A program made the translations under genes and the position numbers. Positions 1 to 11,593 of a DNA stretch of 64,000 nucleotides are shown here, in pieces (the stretch's first letter is position 1; every line of letters begins with the position of its first letter). The DNA lies in contig QAXH01006771.1 of the NCBI GenBank assembly GCA_004335635.1, positions 38,185-102,184 on the forward strand. The letters run 5' to 3'. This DNA is from Chloromonas sp. AAM2 (lineage: Eukaryota; Chlorophyta; Chlorophyceae; Chlamydomonadales; Chlamydomonadaceae). The notes under the pieces were generated by a model that was given only the letters and a program-made list of their open reading frames with translations, did no database searches and was not told the origin of the DNA.

Positions 1-2953
1 TGGAGCGGCCGGGCGAATCACTGAACGCCCGGTTGGAGAAGATGTGTGCACGGGTGCTGCGCTCCATTCACGACGAGAGGCCACACAGGCCCGCAGGCCT
101 CAACGTCAAGCACAGCCCACAGGACAGAAGAAGAGAGAGTCACATGCATGGCTCACCCGGCGGTCAGTGCGCTGGGTACCTCCTGGTCCATGACGATGCA
201 AGCGTTCACCTGCCATACTGGATGCATCTGACCGCCTTGCCAACAGTGTAACGTGTTGCTGCTTTCACCACAGCTTCCATGCCGCTGCCCTACAGGTGGT
301 GGGTGCAGGTCCAGTCTCTTTGGTCAGCAGGTGTTGGAGCTGGATATGTGCCCGCTGTCACCTGGTGCGATGTCAATCAGGTGAGGCATGCCAAGACACG
401 TGCAAGGAATAGAGAACGTCAGAGAAAGCTCAGCGTCGCAGCTTCAAGGAGGTGACCAAATTGCACAAATTGTGCTGTGATGACTGTCAGCCCATCGCGC
501 GACGCGTACAGGTCACCAAGTCGGCGCGAGCAGGTCAGCATGTCGGGCGCATCGCAGGCGTCCCGTGCCGCCAGTGCTCGGCACGGTGTCCGCGGCCTGC
601 CCCGCAACACCAGCGGCATCAGCATCATGTCATATCATGCACTGGGTCTCTCTACACCCAAATCGCCATGCGTCCCCGGGCACAACCGTCACGACTGGGC
701 TGCCAATCTGCCTCCTGAGGTGAGTATGATTACCTCGACCCGGTGTGGCTGTTGCAAAGCATACGGCGCAAAGCTTGCAGGTAGTTGGGCATATTCATGA
801 TGCCAGCAGCATGAAAAGCGCATGTGCGACTGAATCTCGATCACACCTTTTAAAGCAAGATGGCGTGTGCTGTACGCGATTGATGAGCAACGTTATCGAT
901 CACTAACGTGCGCAATCTCGTCTTGCAGTTGGCTGCGGCCCAGATTGCTCACTTGACAGCGGTCACCAAACAACACATCTCGCGGTATCATGCAACTGTT
1001 ACTGATGCGCAAGAAGAAGCGCTGCTGGCGGCGGGTCTCCCTTCTGGGGCTGGGCTCATCGGGCCAGAGCGTCTGGCTCAGCACTTGCAGGAGCAGCTCA
1101 AGGATGATGGCCTGTCTCGGCCCGCGCTGGCAGAGGAGGAGGCGGTCGCATGCTCGGTTGTACATACCACGCATTCCATCCCTGAGTTGATAACCGCCGC
1201 GCTGAGGCAGGTGCAACATTTTGCAAAGGACCTGGACGTTTTCAAGGCCACCATGCCAAGGAGGGAAGCCGTCATAAAACAATCGTGAGTTCTATGGTCA
1301 GGTTTGCGTAGGCACTCATGTTTACGTAGGCAGTGCTGGTGGTGTCACTCGCATCGTGTATATAGCGGCAATTAATCGCTGTTGTGGTGACCCTGGCTTC
1401 GGTCTCTGTGCAGACGTACCCGAAAGCCATCTGTCCCCATGTCGAGCAGTAAGAAGCTGGCGTCGTCATCACGTCCATCCCTTACATCACTGGAAATCGT
1501 TTCTCAGCCCTCACAGAACGACGGAGAAAGCACACCAATGCAGCAAGCACCTGCAGAGGCAACAATGATATGGCCGTCGCTGCTAGGCGATTGCGGAGGC
1601 ACCTCCCCACATGTACGGCAAAGCAGCGGCAGCGGCAGCAGCAATCATAGCCGCGATGGAGCCTCGGGTTGCGATGCTGTTGTGCCTAACCAGGACAGTG
1701 TGGTGGAGACGACGCTATCACGCGCCCCACCATTACAAGAGTGTACTGTCGGGCAAACGCCTATCATCAGCCCTCGACACTCGCCAATCACCGCCAAGCG
1801 TTTGGCAGCGTTCAAGCAGGCTTTGGAAGGTATGTGCTGGCACATGAAGATGCCAGAAGTAGAGGCCAGTTGTAACGTGGCTTTGGCTGTGCCTTGGCAA
1901 TCATTCTTGGGCACACGAGCTCACTTGGGCGCACCGTGCTTGTGCAGATGCGGTGACTGCGGTTGACGCCGGCAGGTGCAAGCAACCTCCGCTGCCTCTT
2001 CTTCCAGCCGCACCGACAGCATCGCTGCACGTACAGGTGGGGTCAATGCACTGGATTGTGTCGACAATCAGCGTTTTCGTAGCCGAGCCCGGTTTACAAC
2101 TTTCGCCAAGGTTCTGGGCCTCGATCGCACGGTTTGTAGCAAGTCTTGCTACATGATTATGAAACTGCATTCAATCAACTCAATAATTGCTGACCAACCT
2201 GGTGCCTCACAGGCTCGCTTGGAGCGTGTCTGGGACCTGCTGCACCTGCCGCTCACCACTCGTCTAGATTCCGTGCTGTCCTTCACAGCACGGGAGCGTG
2301 CGCTACAGTTTGAGGACGCGCTGAAGGTGAGTCAGCACTCGTGCGTGTGATGAACATGTCACAATTCGCCTGGCGAGCGGAAGGGCCCATCGCACCTCGT
2401 TGTGTCACGGTTCAGGGCCAGTGCTGTTCATCACGCGATGCAGCAGAGCATTGTCAGCCTCCGGTGATTACCACTGATCCTGCTCTTTTGTCGCTGGCTT
2501 CAGCTGTCCGCCGATCAAACGATTCCACTTTTGCAAAGCATCTGTCGTCTGGTCGGACGCCACACGGATACTGTCGCAAATGTCTTTAGCTGGCAATGCA
2601 TCTACAGCCACTGGCTCTGTTCTTTGTCGTGCTGTTTGCAGACCTGGGAGGAGTGTACTGCATGTGTCGTGCGGCGAGAGCAGCTGCTGGAGGTACTCAG
2701 CACCATGCAGCTCGCATGCAGCAACGGTTCGCTGGGGTACGTCTCCCTCAATCAAGTCGTGGAGCAGTGTGTTGAGTTACATTCCGTGACGTGCGCGGTG
2801 AAGCTGTTGGCTGCGCGCCTCAAGGACGAGCACGGCTTGGTGCTGCGCTACAGCGGGGATGCCGAGTACCCTGGCGCTGATGCCATCAGTGCGGATGACC
2901 TCATGCGATTCATGGAGTGGTTGCGTGACACGGGCGTGAGAATTATGGCTTGA
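1..2953 (+). CDS. Unrecognised multi-exon protein, 5' end outside window
   Basis: I do not recognise the family. Coding blocks join in phase: a first block near 3-175 (border uncertain), then 491-719, 929-1284, 1414-1829, 1948-2036, 2213-2326 and 2504-2953, with a TGA stop at 2951-2953. Borders are typical GT-AG, for example GTGAGT donors at 720, 1285 and 2327. Inside the last block, 2587-2641 could be an extra intron (weak GTCTTT donor); the frame stays open either way. The visible protein is soluble and helix-rich. A Ser/Thr/Gln-rich middle (around bases 1430-1800) separates an N-terminal helical part from a C-terminal part containing WDLLHLPLTTRLDSVLSF. No signal peptide or catalytic motif is visible. 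It converges on the acyl-CoA synthetase gene. The exon chain is fairly secure; the function is unknown. Confidence 0.6.
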
Positions 2954-4495
2954 ATGGGTGACTAATGATCATTCGGCCAAGTATGTCTGGATCAGCTGCA
3001 GACAAGTCTTGCTTAAAATCTTATCCAGCACTGCCATTGCAGTTGACCCTTGAATGAATGAACAGCTACAGTTAGCAAGGTAGGCCGGTTAGAAGGCTAG
3101 CATGGTTGGGCGCACGCTTAGATGGTTGAAAAGCTACGGTTAGAAAGAGCCACGGTTAGATGGCTAGTCTGAATAGTTTAAGGCCCAACGTTGCCGACTA
3201 ACCGGCCCCTAACCATGATTTCTAACCGGCGCCCCACCCCCTCCAACATTCCAACGTTGGCTGGTCAGGTAACCACACTGCGGTGTCTGGTACATTGGTA
3301 GGCGGGTCCGAAAATCACCAGGAACGGGATTGATAAGTCGCAAAACGAAGATTGTATCATATAATGCACTCCTTGCGCCCGGGAATAATTTTTGTGCATT
3401 TGCGTAATCCTACACGTCACACTGACCAGTGGGCTAATGTGTGGTACCTTATGCCTTGTGGTACTCTGTAGTGGCGGCCATATCCGCCTCAGTCACCCAG
3501 TGCTTCAATGAATTAATTGCAAACACATGCATATCGCGTTCAAACACCAGTGTTTCGTGCAGCACGCGCTCATTTCAGAGGCTTGCCAGACGTTCCAGGG
3601 GCTTGTGCGCTGTAACATGGTGGGGGTATTCCAAAGCATCGGGATTAAGAATCACGTCCCCCTGAAACAGAAGCATTGCGATACAACTCCCAAGATCCCA
3701 TGAGTCAGCCGAGAACGAGTGGTGAAACTTGTGATGAGAGACCAAGCAAGTACTGGTGTCAGAGTGTTTCTTGGGATGCTGAGGGTACAATGAGATGGTT
3801 ACCATCTGTCATCGGGGCAAAATCCGCCATTCACAACTAAGCTACTTGCCGCACGGGGACCTTGCCCCAATGGCAGTCTTTGCAACTGCTGGTGAGCGGA
3901 ACAAGATGCTGCCGTCCACCCACAAGACGCTCTGCTCTCAAAGTGTTTTGTGCATGGCATGGCATGGGTTCTGGCAAACGCACACAGTTTACTTGCCAGT
4001 ATACAGGATCACCAGCTTCAGAATTGCCTGCGGACGCTGGCCTACAATCAGTGAAGTACAAAAGGTTACCAGACCCACGTGGGGTGCGATTCCCCTTACA
4101 GCTAAGGTCACTAGGCCGTTCGGAAATAGAGCCGGTCACTGTATACAGGATCATACGGTTGCCACATTTTGTTGTCATCATAGGCAGGCGTTCTTTTTGC
4201 CGTTGCGCACCACCTCGCAATACTTTGACAGCGTCCAGGTGCGGCCTTGGCCTTTCATACGTAACATCACAAGAGGGCTACCTCAGGTTGGACGCACGAG
4301 CCTGCGAAGTTGCGCAGCTGAAAATGCTGCGGCCTAGTCAACTTGTTGTCGCCGACATGTCTGCGTTCGTGTCCAGCCTAAGCAGTATGGCAAGCCGTGC
4401 AGGGTTGTCCAAGGCGTACATGCCTTGCTGCATCCGCCCTCCAAGAGCCCAGTGCCTCGATGCCCATGGACAGGCTGGATAATCCCGCTGCAGCA
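2954..4495. other. Convergent intergenic spacer
   Basis: This 1.5 kb lies between the 3' ends of the first gene and the acyl-CoA synthetase gene. I see no exon chain with codon structure. It should contain both 3' UTRs. The left part holds a degenerate GGTTAGA-rich inverted repeat, listed separately. The 12-mer TATACAGGATCA occurs twice, near 4000 and 4141. Confidence 0.5.
3082..3234. repeat. Imperfect inverted repeat rich in GGTTAGA/TCTAACC
   Basis: The left arm (3082-3111, GCCGGTTAGAAGGC then CATGGTT) is matched in reverse complement by the right arm (about 3199-3233, CTAACCATGATTTCTAACCGGC). Extra copies of CGGTTAGA lie between the arms. This looks like a decayed fold-back or MITE-like element. 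No target-site duplication is clear. Confidence 0.45.
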
Positions 4496-6569
4496 TCATA
4501 GGCGTGTGCGCGGTGCCTTGTGCTCCTTAAACATCTCACGCATGGTCAGCTTGGACACCTGCACCGCGCCAGGCCATGAAAAACAGACTGGACCAACACC
4601 AGCAGTGGGCAGCCACAGTGACGGGAACATAAATGCCATGCATAATCAAACATAGGCATGAACCATTGCTGCAGGCCTGCTGGGTCCCTGGGTAGATAAC
4701 TGAAGAGCATGGCTGTGTCCAGTGCAGGTCAAGGCACGCACCTTGCCAGTGGCGTTGTGTGGGATTTCATCCACGAAGACAATGTCATCTGTGCATGGCA
4801 AGACAGTCAGCAGGACATATAGTCGAACGAGAGGTTTGGCCTGCTGCGGGCCCAAGTACACGCACGCCGAAGTTTTTGCTGGGGCTGGCCACTTGCGACG
4901 GTGAAGGGTCCAAATTAGCTATAATAAATAGGCTTTTATTTAGGATTTTCTTTGTTACTATTGTGTCTTCGCATACTGTCTTAATTCAAAAAACTTTTGT
5001 TACTATTGCGTCAGTCTCTTCTCTCTTCATGGCATTCAAATTTCAGGCTCCAAAGGCCTCAGGGTCCCTAGGAACAGATGCCCCTTACCTGGAACTGCGA
5101 ACTTGGCCAGCTGGGCATCCATCATTCTGCAGGCACATGGGTCATGGGCAGGCACATGACAGCATGCGTGCGAGCATGCCGCCTCACGGACAAGTGATTG
5201 GGCAGTGCATGACATGTGCCAATGCCATTGGCAGTGCTTATTATTGACCGGCCATCAGTTCAATAGACATGGCACGGCACGACCTTGTTGTTGCTCAACG
5301 CAACTGGCCTCTCCTGCCGCTGCGTCCCGATGCAGTCACTCCGGCCCTCACTTGTACAGCCCCTCCCTGACCGCCTCGTGCGACGCCATCTCCCCCTGCA
5401 GCCCCGCCTTGAGCACCACCACGAGCAGCGGCCGCTCGCCCCACCGCGCGTCGGGGATGGCAACCACAGCCGCCTCGTTGACCGCAGAGTGACCCATGGC
5501 GAGGTTCTCAATCTCTGCATCGTAAGCCACACCAGTCAGTGACAGGGTGCCGCATCATCAACACCAGCCAGCGGCACTCGGGAGGGACAGGGGCACAGAT
5601 CACACAATCTACGCCTAAAACGACAACCGCAGTTCGCATGCGCTTTGACGACATTAGCTGGTACATACCAGTCCGACACTACACAGGAGGCCAGAGGCAT
5701 GCACCCAATCAAAGGGCAAGGTCTGCTACAGCCGGGGCGCCGCCCTGATTGAAGGCCAGCACTGACCTATGGATGAGATCCATTCCCCTCCGCTCTTTAT
5801 CACGTCCTGCGCTCAAATCAACACACATCAGGGGACTGAATGTGCTCAGACCAGCAAAGGGCATGTTGACTACATCTGGCATGTATTGGGTGGTCAACGG
5901 TCAAAGCAATGCCAGATGGCTGTCTGATTGCACAGCAGCTTAGTGCATCATGTGGAATTTGTCAGGAATAGTTCCCTAAACTTGCACGCCAGGTCGCCAC
6001 TGCGTGTGTACCAGTGATTGTGCATAGCCGGATCAGGGCTTGAGCTCCTGATGCCACTCAAGCGCCAGACCAGTTCTGCATGTGTGTTTACCTTGCTGCG
6101 GTCCGCGATGGCCATGTGCCCCAGGCGGTCGATGGACGCGACGTCGCCCGTGGAAAACCACCCTTCAGAGTCAACCTGCGCACGAGTACATGGTGGTGGG
6201 CCTGGCTAAACGATTTATTGCTTGTTTCATATTGCTGTCTTGCCTCGTTTGAGCTGTCCTTGCCAGGCCACGTCACTACATAACAAAAGGAAGAAACACA
6301 AGCAATTGTGAAGCAACATTCGCGCAGCGCCATGGCTGGGCCTCCTGGCTGCACGAGTCCGCCCCTGCCCCCTTTGCCCCTGCCCTCGCACGCCCCTGCC
6401 CCCTGTGCCCCTGCCCTCGCACGCCCCCGCGCACCGCGCTGCTGTCCAGGTTGAGGTACCGCTCCACCACATGCGGACCACGCACTTGCAGGTGTCCCAC
6501 GGAGCGCCCGTCGTGGGGCAGCACCTGTGCACATACACACACACGCACGTACATGTGTAGCACCTGCAC

Positions 6570-6612
<43 letters not shown>

Positions 6613-9600
6613 AGGCGGCAGGGGTCCGAAGTCCCAGCCACGACCATGCGGGTATACCCTGCCAGGTTGCCATACCCTGCCACGCAGCCGTTTGTGGCCG
6701 AAAGTGCGTGCCCCATAAACACATGGTGTGCACATCACCCTGTGCTGCCTTGCTTGGGCAGACCCAGCCAGGAGCAGCTGCCACAGTTGGTCGACACAGG
6801 CCTTAATGGCGTGTTTGCCTCACCCTTCCCTCGTCGTCCACAATGCGCATCTCACACAGCACATGCGCCCGGCCCTGCTTGGTCTTGACGGCGAGCTGCT
6901 CCTCATGCGAGCGCGACTGCAGCGGCGCCTTGAGGCCGCCCAGCGTGCCCAGCGGGCACAGCTCAGTCATGCCCCTGAAGGCAAGGAAGCACACGCACAC
7001 GCACTGGACCTCAACACAAAATCCTATTGCTGCTGCTACTAGGCTGGCCCGGAAAAGGAACAAATGACGCGTATGACGTAGTACTAGGGAACGTCATAGC
7101 AGAGACCGGGGCTGCGCATCAACCGGGTTGACTTCTAGTGTGTCCTGTCGCCATCCATTAGGCCTGTCCTGTCCTGTTGCTCACCAGAGGTGGCGCACCT
7201 CCACACCGAACCTGCGGCCACCACCACACGGGCACCACACTCTGGTCAGCAGGGGTAACGGCAGGCGATGACTGCATCAGAATGTTGTGGAATGCTAACG
7301 TAGCGGGGTGCTAGAGGTGCTGAAGTCTGGCTAGGTAAATCCTAGCCACGGGGTCAGCAGAATGTGCTTTCTGACATGCTTGATGCATACGGTCAGGGCT
7401 GGCGCTAGGCGGTGATACCAGCTGATGGTAGCCTTTCCCAGCACACCACTTTATTCTAACGTGGGAGTGCTTGGGCCAGGCGCCCGTGCTGCTGCCTGCC
7501 TGCGTCACCCACTTTTCTTCGAACGTGGTGATCATGGAGCGGGGTGGGGCGGCACCACCTATCACCTGGGCAGCACAGCAGCAATTGTAAGGCTGGGCAA
7601 TGGACGGACCTGGCAGACGTGGTACAAGCTCATCTGTAGCCACCGTCCTGACATGTACTTCTGCTCAAGTCATGACCTTGCTGCTCCCATGCACTTCGCT
7701 GTGCGTCACAGACGGCTCAAGTGTGGGCATCGTGATCTCATGGCCATGCTGGATTCAAAGCACAGCGACGTTGTATGTATACTAAGCCAGTCGTCATCCT
7801 AGGTCCCAGTAGCCATGCAGCTGTGATCTGATCCGGCATCCTGACAGCCAGCATGTTGTTGTGCACACGTGCTGCATGTATCAGCACCCACAGGCTGGTG
7901 GCTCACTTGCACTGGCCCGCTCACCGCCATCTTGAAGGTGGTGAACTTGAGTTGGTGCGCCTCCATGTAGGCCAGCAGTGCCAGCCACACGGTGGGCACG
8001 CCCAAAGACACGGTCACGCGGTAGTTCTCCATCAGACTGTGCAGACTGGCGCCATCCAACCAGGGGCCTGGCACATGCACACATGGGCCCTTGTGCAAAG
8101 TGCTTGGTTCACAGCAGTGCTGGCAGCGGTGTGTGCAGAGGCGGAGCACACCAAGCAAGATGCTGCGAGTGCTGCTGGCGTCGAGCAGTTGTATGCAAAC
8201 TTTGTGTCAGACGGCACAGGAAAACAAAAGATGTTCCCAGTTCTGGGACACATAGTTCTTTGTTGTGTTATTACACAGTAACACTCGAGTGCTCACAGCG
8301 AGTGCCTTCGGAGTCGAGCATTGGCATGGGAACCTCGAGTCAAACGAGCAGGAGCATGGAATCGAGTTCTCGTGCTCTGCTGGTCTGCTGCCTGATGATG
8401 CCCCTTGTGGTCGGACCAAGGCACAGGAGTGAAGCGAGGGAGCGCACTGCTCCCCGCACTCCACTCACCAGGCATGACCAGACGTGCGCCCACCATTGGA
8501 GCTGCAAAGACAATGCCTGCGTGTGCACACTCAGAGATGAGTGACGTAACCGCTTGGCATGCTGCGATGCAAGGGGTGTCCTGGCCACGTGTGGAGCAGG
8601 CACCGGCTACTGCTGCTGCTAGGCCAGCACAGAGAACCGGCAAGACATGGTCCCACCCTTGCAGTGCAGCAGGTCATAGGTGAGTATTGAACATGCAAGG
8701 CAGGGCGCTGTCAATGCACGTTGCCTTGAATGCCCTCCTAACAGGCTCCAAAGACCTCATCTCACAGGACGCAGGACACGTTACTGGGTCTTGCTTGTCA
8801 AACCCACTCACCCCATACGTTTGCATGGAACATGGGCACGATGGCCAGGCACGTGGATGCGCTCGTGAGCGGCACTGAGTCGCTCTGCACAACCACCATG
8901 GCGTGTAGGAACTGAGCGCGGTGCGAGTATAGCACGCCCTTGGGATTGCCAGTGGTGCCGCTGCGCACACATACACACACACACATACCAACATGCCATG
9001 ATAAAGCTGTGAAGGGTCTTGCACAACGGGAAGCTCAGCATCAGAACACAAAGCTTGTATAATGGTAGCCCAGTCACAGATGTTTTGCACTGGCTTGGCC
9101 GTGCACTGACAGACAGGCCGCAGTACAGCGCAACACTCCTTCCCTTCTACAGGACCTGCACCCAGCCTAGAAACATTCCAAAGTTTCTAAACACTCAATT
9201 GTCGTTCTATATATTCTCAACAGCGGGCCCCTCTCGTCCCATGACACACTCAGCCCGACTCCCACACCCCACATTCATACCTGGTGTAGCACAGGCCGCA
9301 TGCTGCGTTCTCGTCCACGCGCGTCCACTTGAAGCCGCCTGAGGGCCCCAGTGCAGCCAGCGGGCCCGCCTGGGCACCCAGCAGCTCCTGGGAAGAAAAC
9401 GCGTGTACAGGGTACTTCCTGGCCACACTGTTGGTTTCACTGCACTGCTTCCTTGACCACACCTCTCACCTATCGCTCTTCACTGTTCACTCACATGGCA
9501 ATACGTTATTGTGATGACAGTCGGGCAAACAGGCTGTCATCTCAAGAACAGGCACCGAGATAATCTGGCGGGCAGACAAACAACCAAGGAATGGCCCGTA

Positions 9601-11370
9601 TGCTTGTCATGACAGAAGCATGACAGGAGCATGTGCGCATGCCCTGGGCCTCACCTCGTAGCAGTACACAGGGCAGGAGATGCCGTGGTCCAGAGGCATG
9701 TTCTGCCTGCATGCACGTATCAGGCCACAGCAAAGCACATCTGAAGCGGGATCAGCATGCCGCGTGAAGTGGCAGCCTGGCAGGCACTACACATCCCACC
9801 CGATGGAGTGAGCGAAGCATGCCAGATTGAGAGTAGCTACATTTTGTCCTCCTGAGGCTCTAATATGGTGACTGAGTTAACTGTAATGTTGTTTCTTTTT
9901 CTGAATGTACAGTGCATATCCAAAACACAATGTCTTACAACCCGAAACCAAGCCAAAAGGGATCTGTGCCCACACGCGTCTCATTTGCATGCACGAGCAC
10001 CAGGCACGCCAGCACCACAGTGGGCGGTCACACACTGGTGATCACGGTTGCTGCCTTTCCCTGTCACCTGTCCGTCATGAAGATGACCCCTGCTATGGAG
10101 GGCACGTGGGGCAGCAGACGGGAGATCTGGGCGGCGAAGGAGATGTCCGCCAGCAAAAGGACGTCCTGGGCGTCATTGGCAATGTAACGCAGGTCCTGCG
10201 TTCGTTCAGGGAGGAATGTGTGTGTGTGTGTGTGTGTGTGTTTGTTTGTTTGTGTGTGTGTATGTGTGTGTGCGCGCGCGCATCAACGTATGCGTGCACG
10301 TGTGCGTCGTTTGAGGTACTGGACCATGGCATCCATTAAGTTTTTGCTTTCAAAGTGCAGTATTGCTGAGTCCGAAAGGCTTCAGACCGTCCCCAGTGCA
10401 CATCAGGGGCGACAGCTGTTCTGGAAGCAATGGCAGCCCTGTCCAAGCAACTCTACATTACCTGTAATAGCAGTTCAGCACTTCAACTCCTCTCACGGCA
10501 GCAAAACATTTCCCGCCCTCTGGCAAAGCAACTTGAGCGTACCTTGTCCGAGAGCCTTGGGTTCAGTGTGTGCACGACGCCACCCAAGCCCATGATACCT
10601 GCATACCAAAGGCCGTTCACACACCTTGCTACATTCGGACCCAAGTGGGTCACAGCCCCAAGGTAGAACGAAGGTATTGTCGTCTAGGTCTGCCATAGCT
10701 GAAGGAGGTGTGCCAACCAAAGACTTTCAACCACTGCGAGGACGGTTTTCTGCTGCGACGGGCGCTCTTACCGTACCAAATCTCCATGTGTCGCACCGAG
10801 TTCCATGCAAGTGTAGCGACCATAGACCCCTCTCTGATGACAGCAGCAGCGAAAGCCAAAGCACATTGGCAATCTTACAGCCAAACAAGGAGGACAAGGT
10901 GCGTTTCAAGGCGTGTCAGTGGTGTGGCGTACCTGACACCCATGCTCTGCAGAGCCAGGCTGCATAACTGCGCCCGGTAGAGAAGCTGGGCGTACGTGGT
11001 GACTGTGATGGGCCCTGTGGGCAGCAGGTCAGGTCAAACAAAATCAACTGTGCCAAACTATCTGGCAAAACAATTCCTCGCTTGGCAGGGCATGCGCTGA
11101 CATCATGAAGGCGTGCTGCTCATGCACATTGGCTGCTTACCTTCAACTGTCTTGCTCACAATCTCCTGCAGTCAGGTGAATTTCAGTCAGTGGTGTTCGC
11201 CAGCAGAGAGCTCCAGCTCAGCCAGTCGAGTCAACTAGGGTTTGACGTAACGCCAACAGGTTGCGCACCTGTTCACCGTGCCACTTCGCCGCATACTCCA
11301 GAATGTTCATCACGTTCAGGGGCCAATCCTGCATGTGGCCCCTGCGGAGGAGGCCTGCTGCTGTCGTCAT
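4496..11370 (-). CDS. AMP-forming acyl-CoA synthetase (medium/long-chain acyl-activating enzyme)
   Basis: Activates a carboxylic acid with ATP to an acyl-adenylate and transfers it to CoA. I resolve 21 exons, all in phase, giving 568 residues: 11370-11269, 11165-11141, 11014-10933, 10830-10772, 10598-10543, 10195-10068, 9706-9655, 9387-9281, 8960-8812, 8516-8469, 8067-7925, 7565-7513, 7211-7185, 6974-6824, 6524-6435, 6175-6092, 5806-5767, 5514-5352, 5126-5089, 4788-4742, 4558-4496. Family motifs appear in order: an N-terminal block with HMQDWPLNVMNILEYAAKWHG-type sequence, the P-loop SGTTGNPKG, VPMFHAN, GVPTVW, WGMTELCPLG, STGD followed by DVIKSGGEWIS, and C-terminal PHNATGK with the catalytic lysine. 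The layout resembles bacterial FadD3/DmdB-type and plant acyl-activating enzymes. Substrate and location are not clear; there is no obvious transit peptide. Introns make up about 75% of the gene. The start is the first ATG, 223 bases from the divergent AKR start. Confidence 0.93.
6573..6611. repeat. (CA)n microsatellite in an acyl-CoA synthetase intron
   Basis: About 19 uninterrupted CA units. In the sense of the gene this is a GT tract lying about 50 bases upstream of the 3' splice site of exon 15. Confidence 0.95.
8231..8252. repeat. Copy of the CCAGTTCTGGGAC dispersed repeat
   Basis: An A-rich stretch followed by TTCCCAGTTCTGGGACA, inside an acyl-CoA synthetase intron. The same core with an A-rich left flank recurs near 15130, 36205 and, inverted, 55770. 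Confidence 0.5.
10217..10279. repeat. (GT)n microsatellite, interrupted
   Basis: GT units with TTTG interruptions and a GC-rich right end. It is intronic in the acyl-CoA synthetase gene, just upstream in gene sense of the exon at 10195-10068. Confidence 0.95.
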
Positions 11371-11593
11371 ACTTGCTGAAGTTCTAGCAAATACTTGCGA
11401 CTAATCCACACGCGCGTGGCGGAAGCACCGTGAGCAGTTTTGGTCGCCGATGTGAAAAATCGATTATCATTTGAATCCAACCAAGTATAACGGGAGTCGA
11501 GTCAGCATACGTGCCAGATTTTGTTTTGCAACTTGCAAAAGTTCAGTTGTTGAAGTTGCAGTTCAGCATCCCCATGGATGGGAATCCAGGCCC
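11371..11593. promoter_or_regulatory. Divergent promoter region (acyl-CoA synthetase / AKR)
   Basis: Only 223 bases separate the two start codons, so both 5' UTRs and core promoters must fit here. If the ATG at 11471 were used for the AKR, the gap would be 100 bases. No classical TATA box stands out. Confidence 0.5.

Noticed and set aside
6088..6784. Long cysteine/valine-rich minus-strand frames
   Set aside because: They translate the CA/GT microsatellite inside an intron (poly Cys-Val) and include real exons only by chance.
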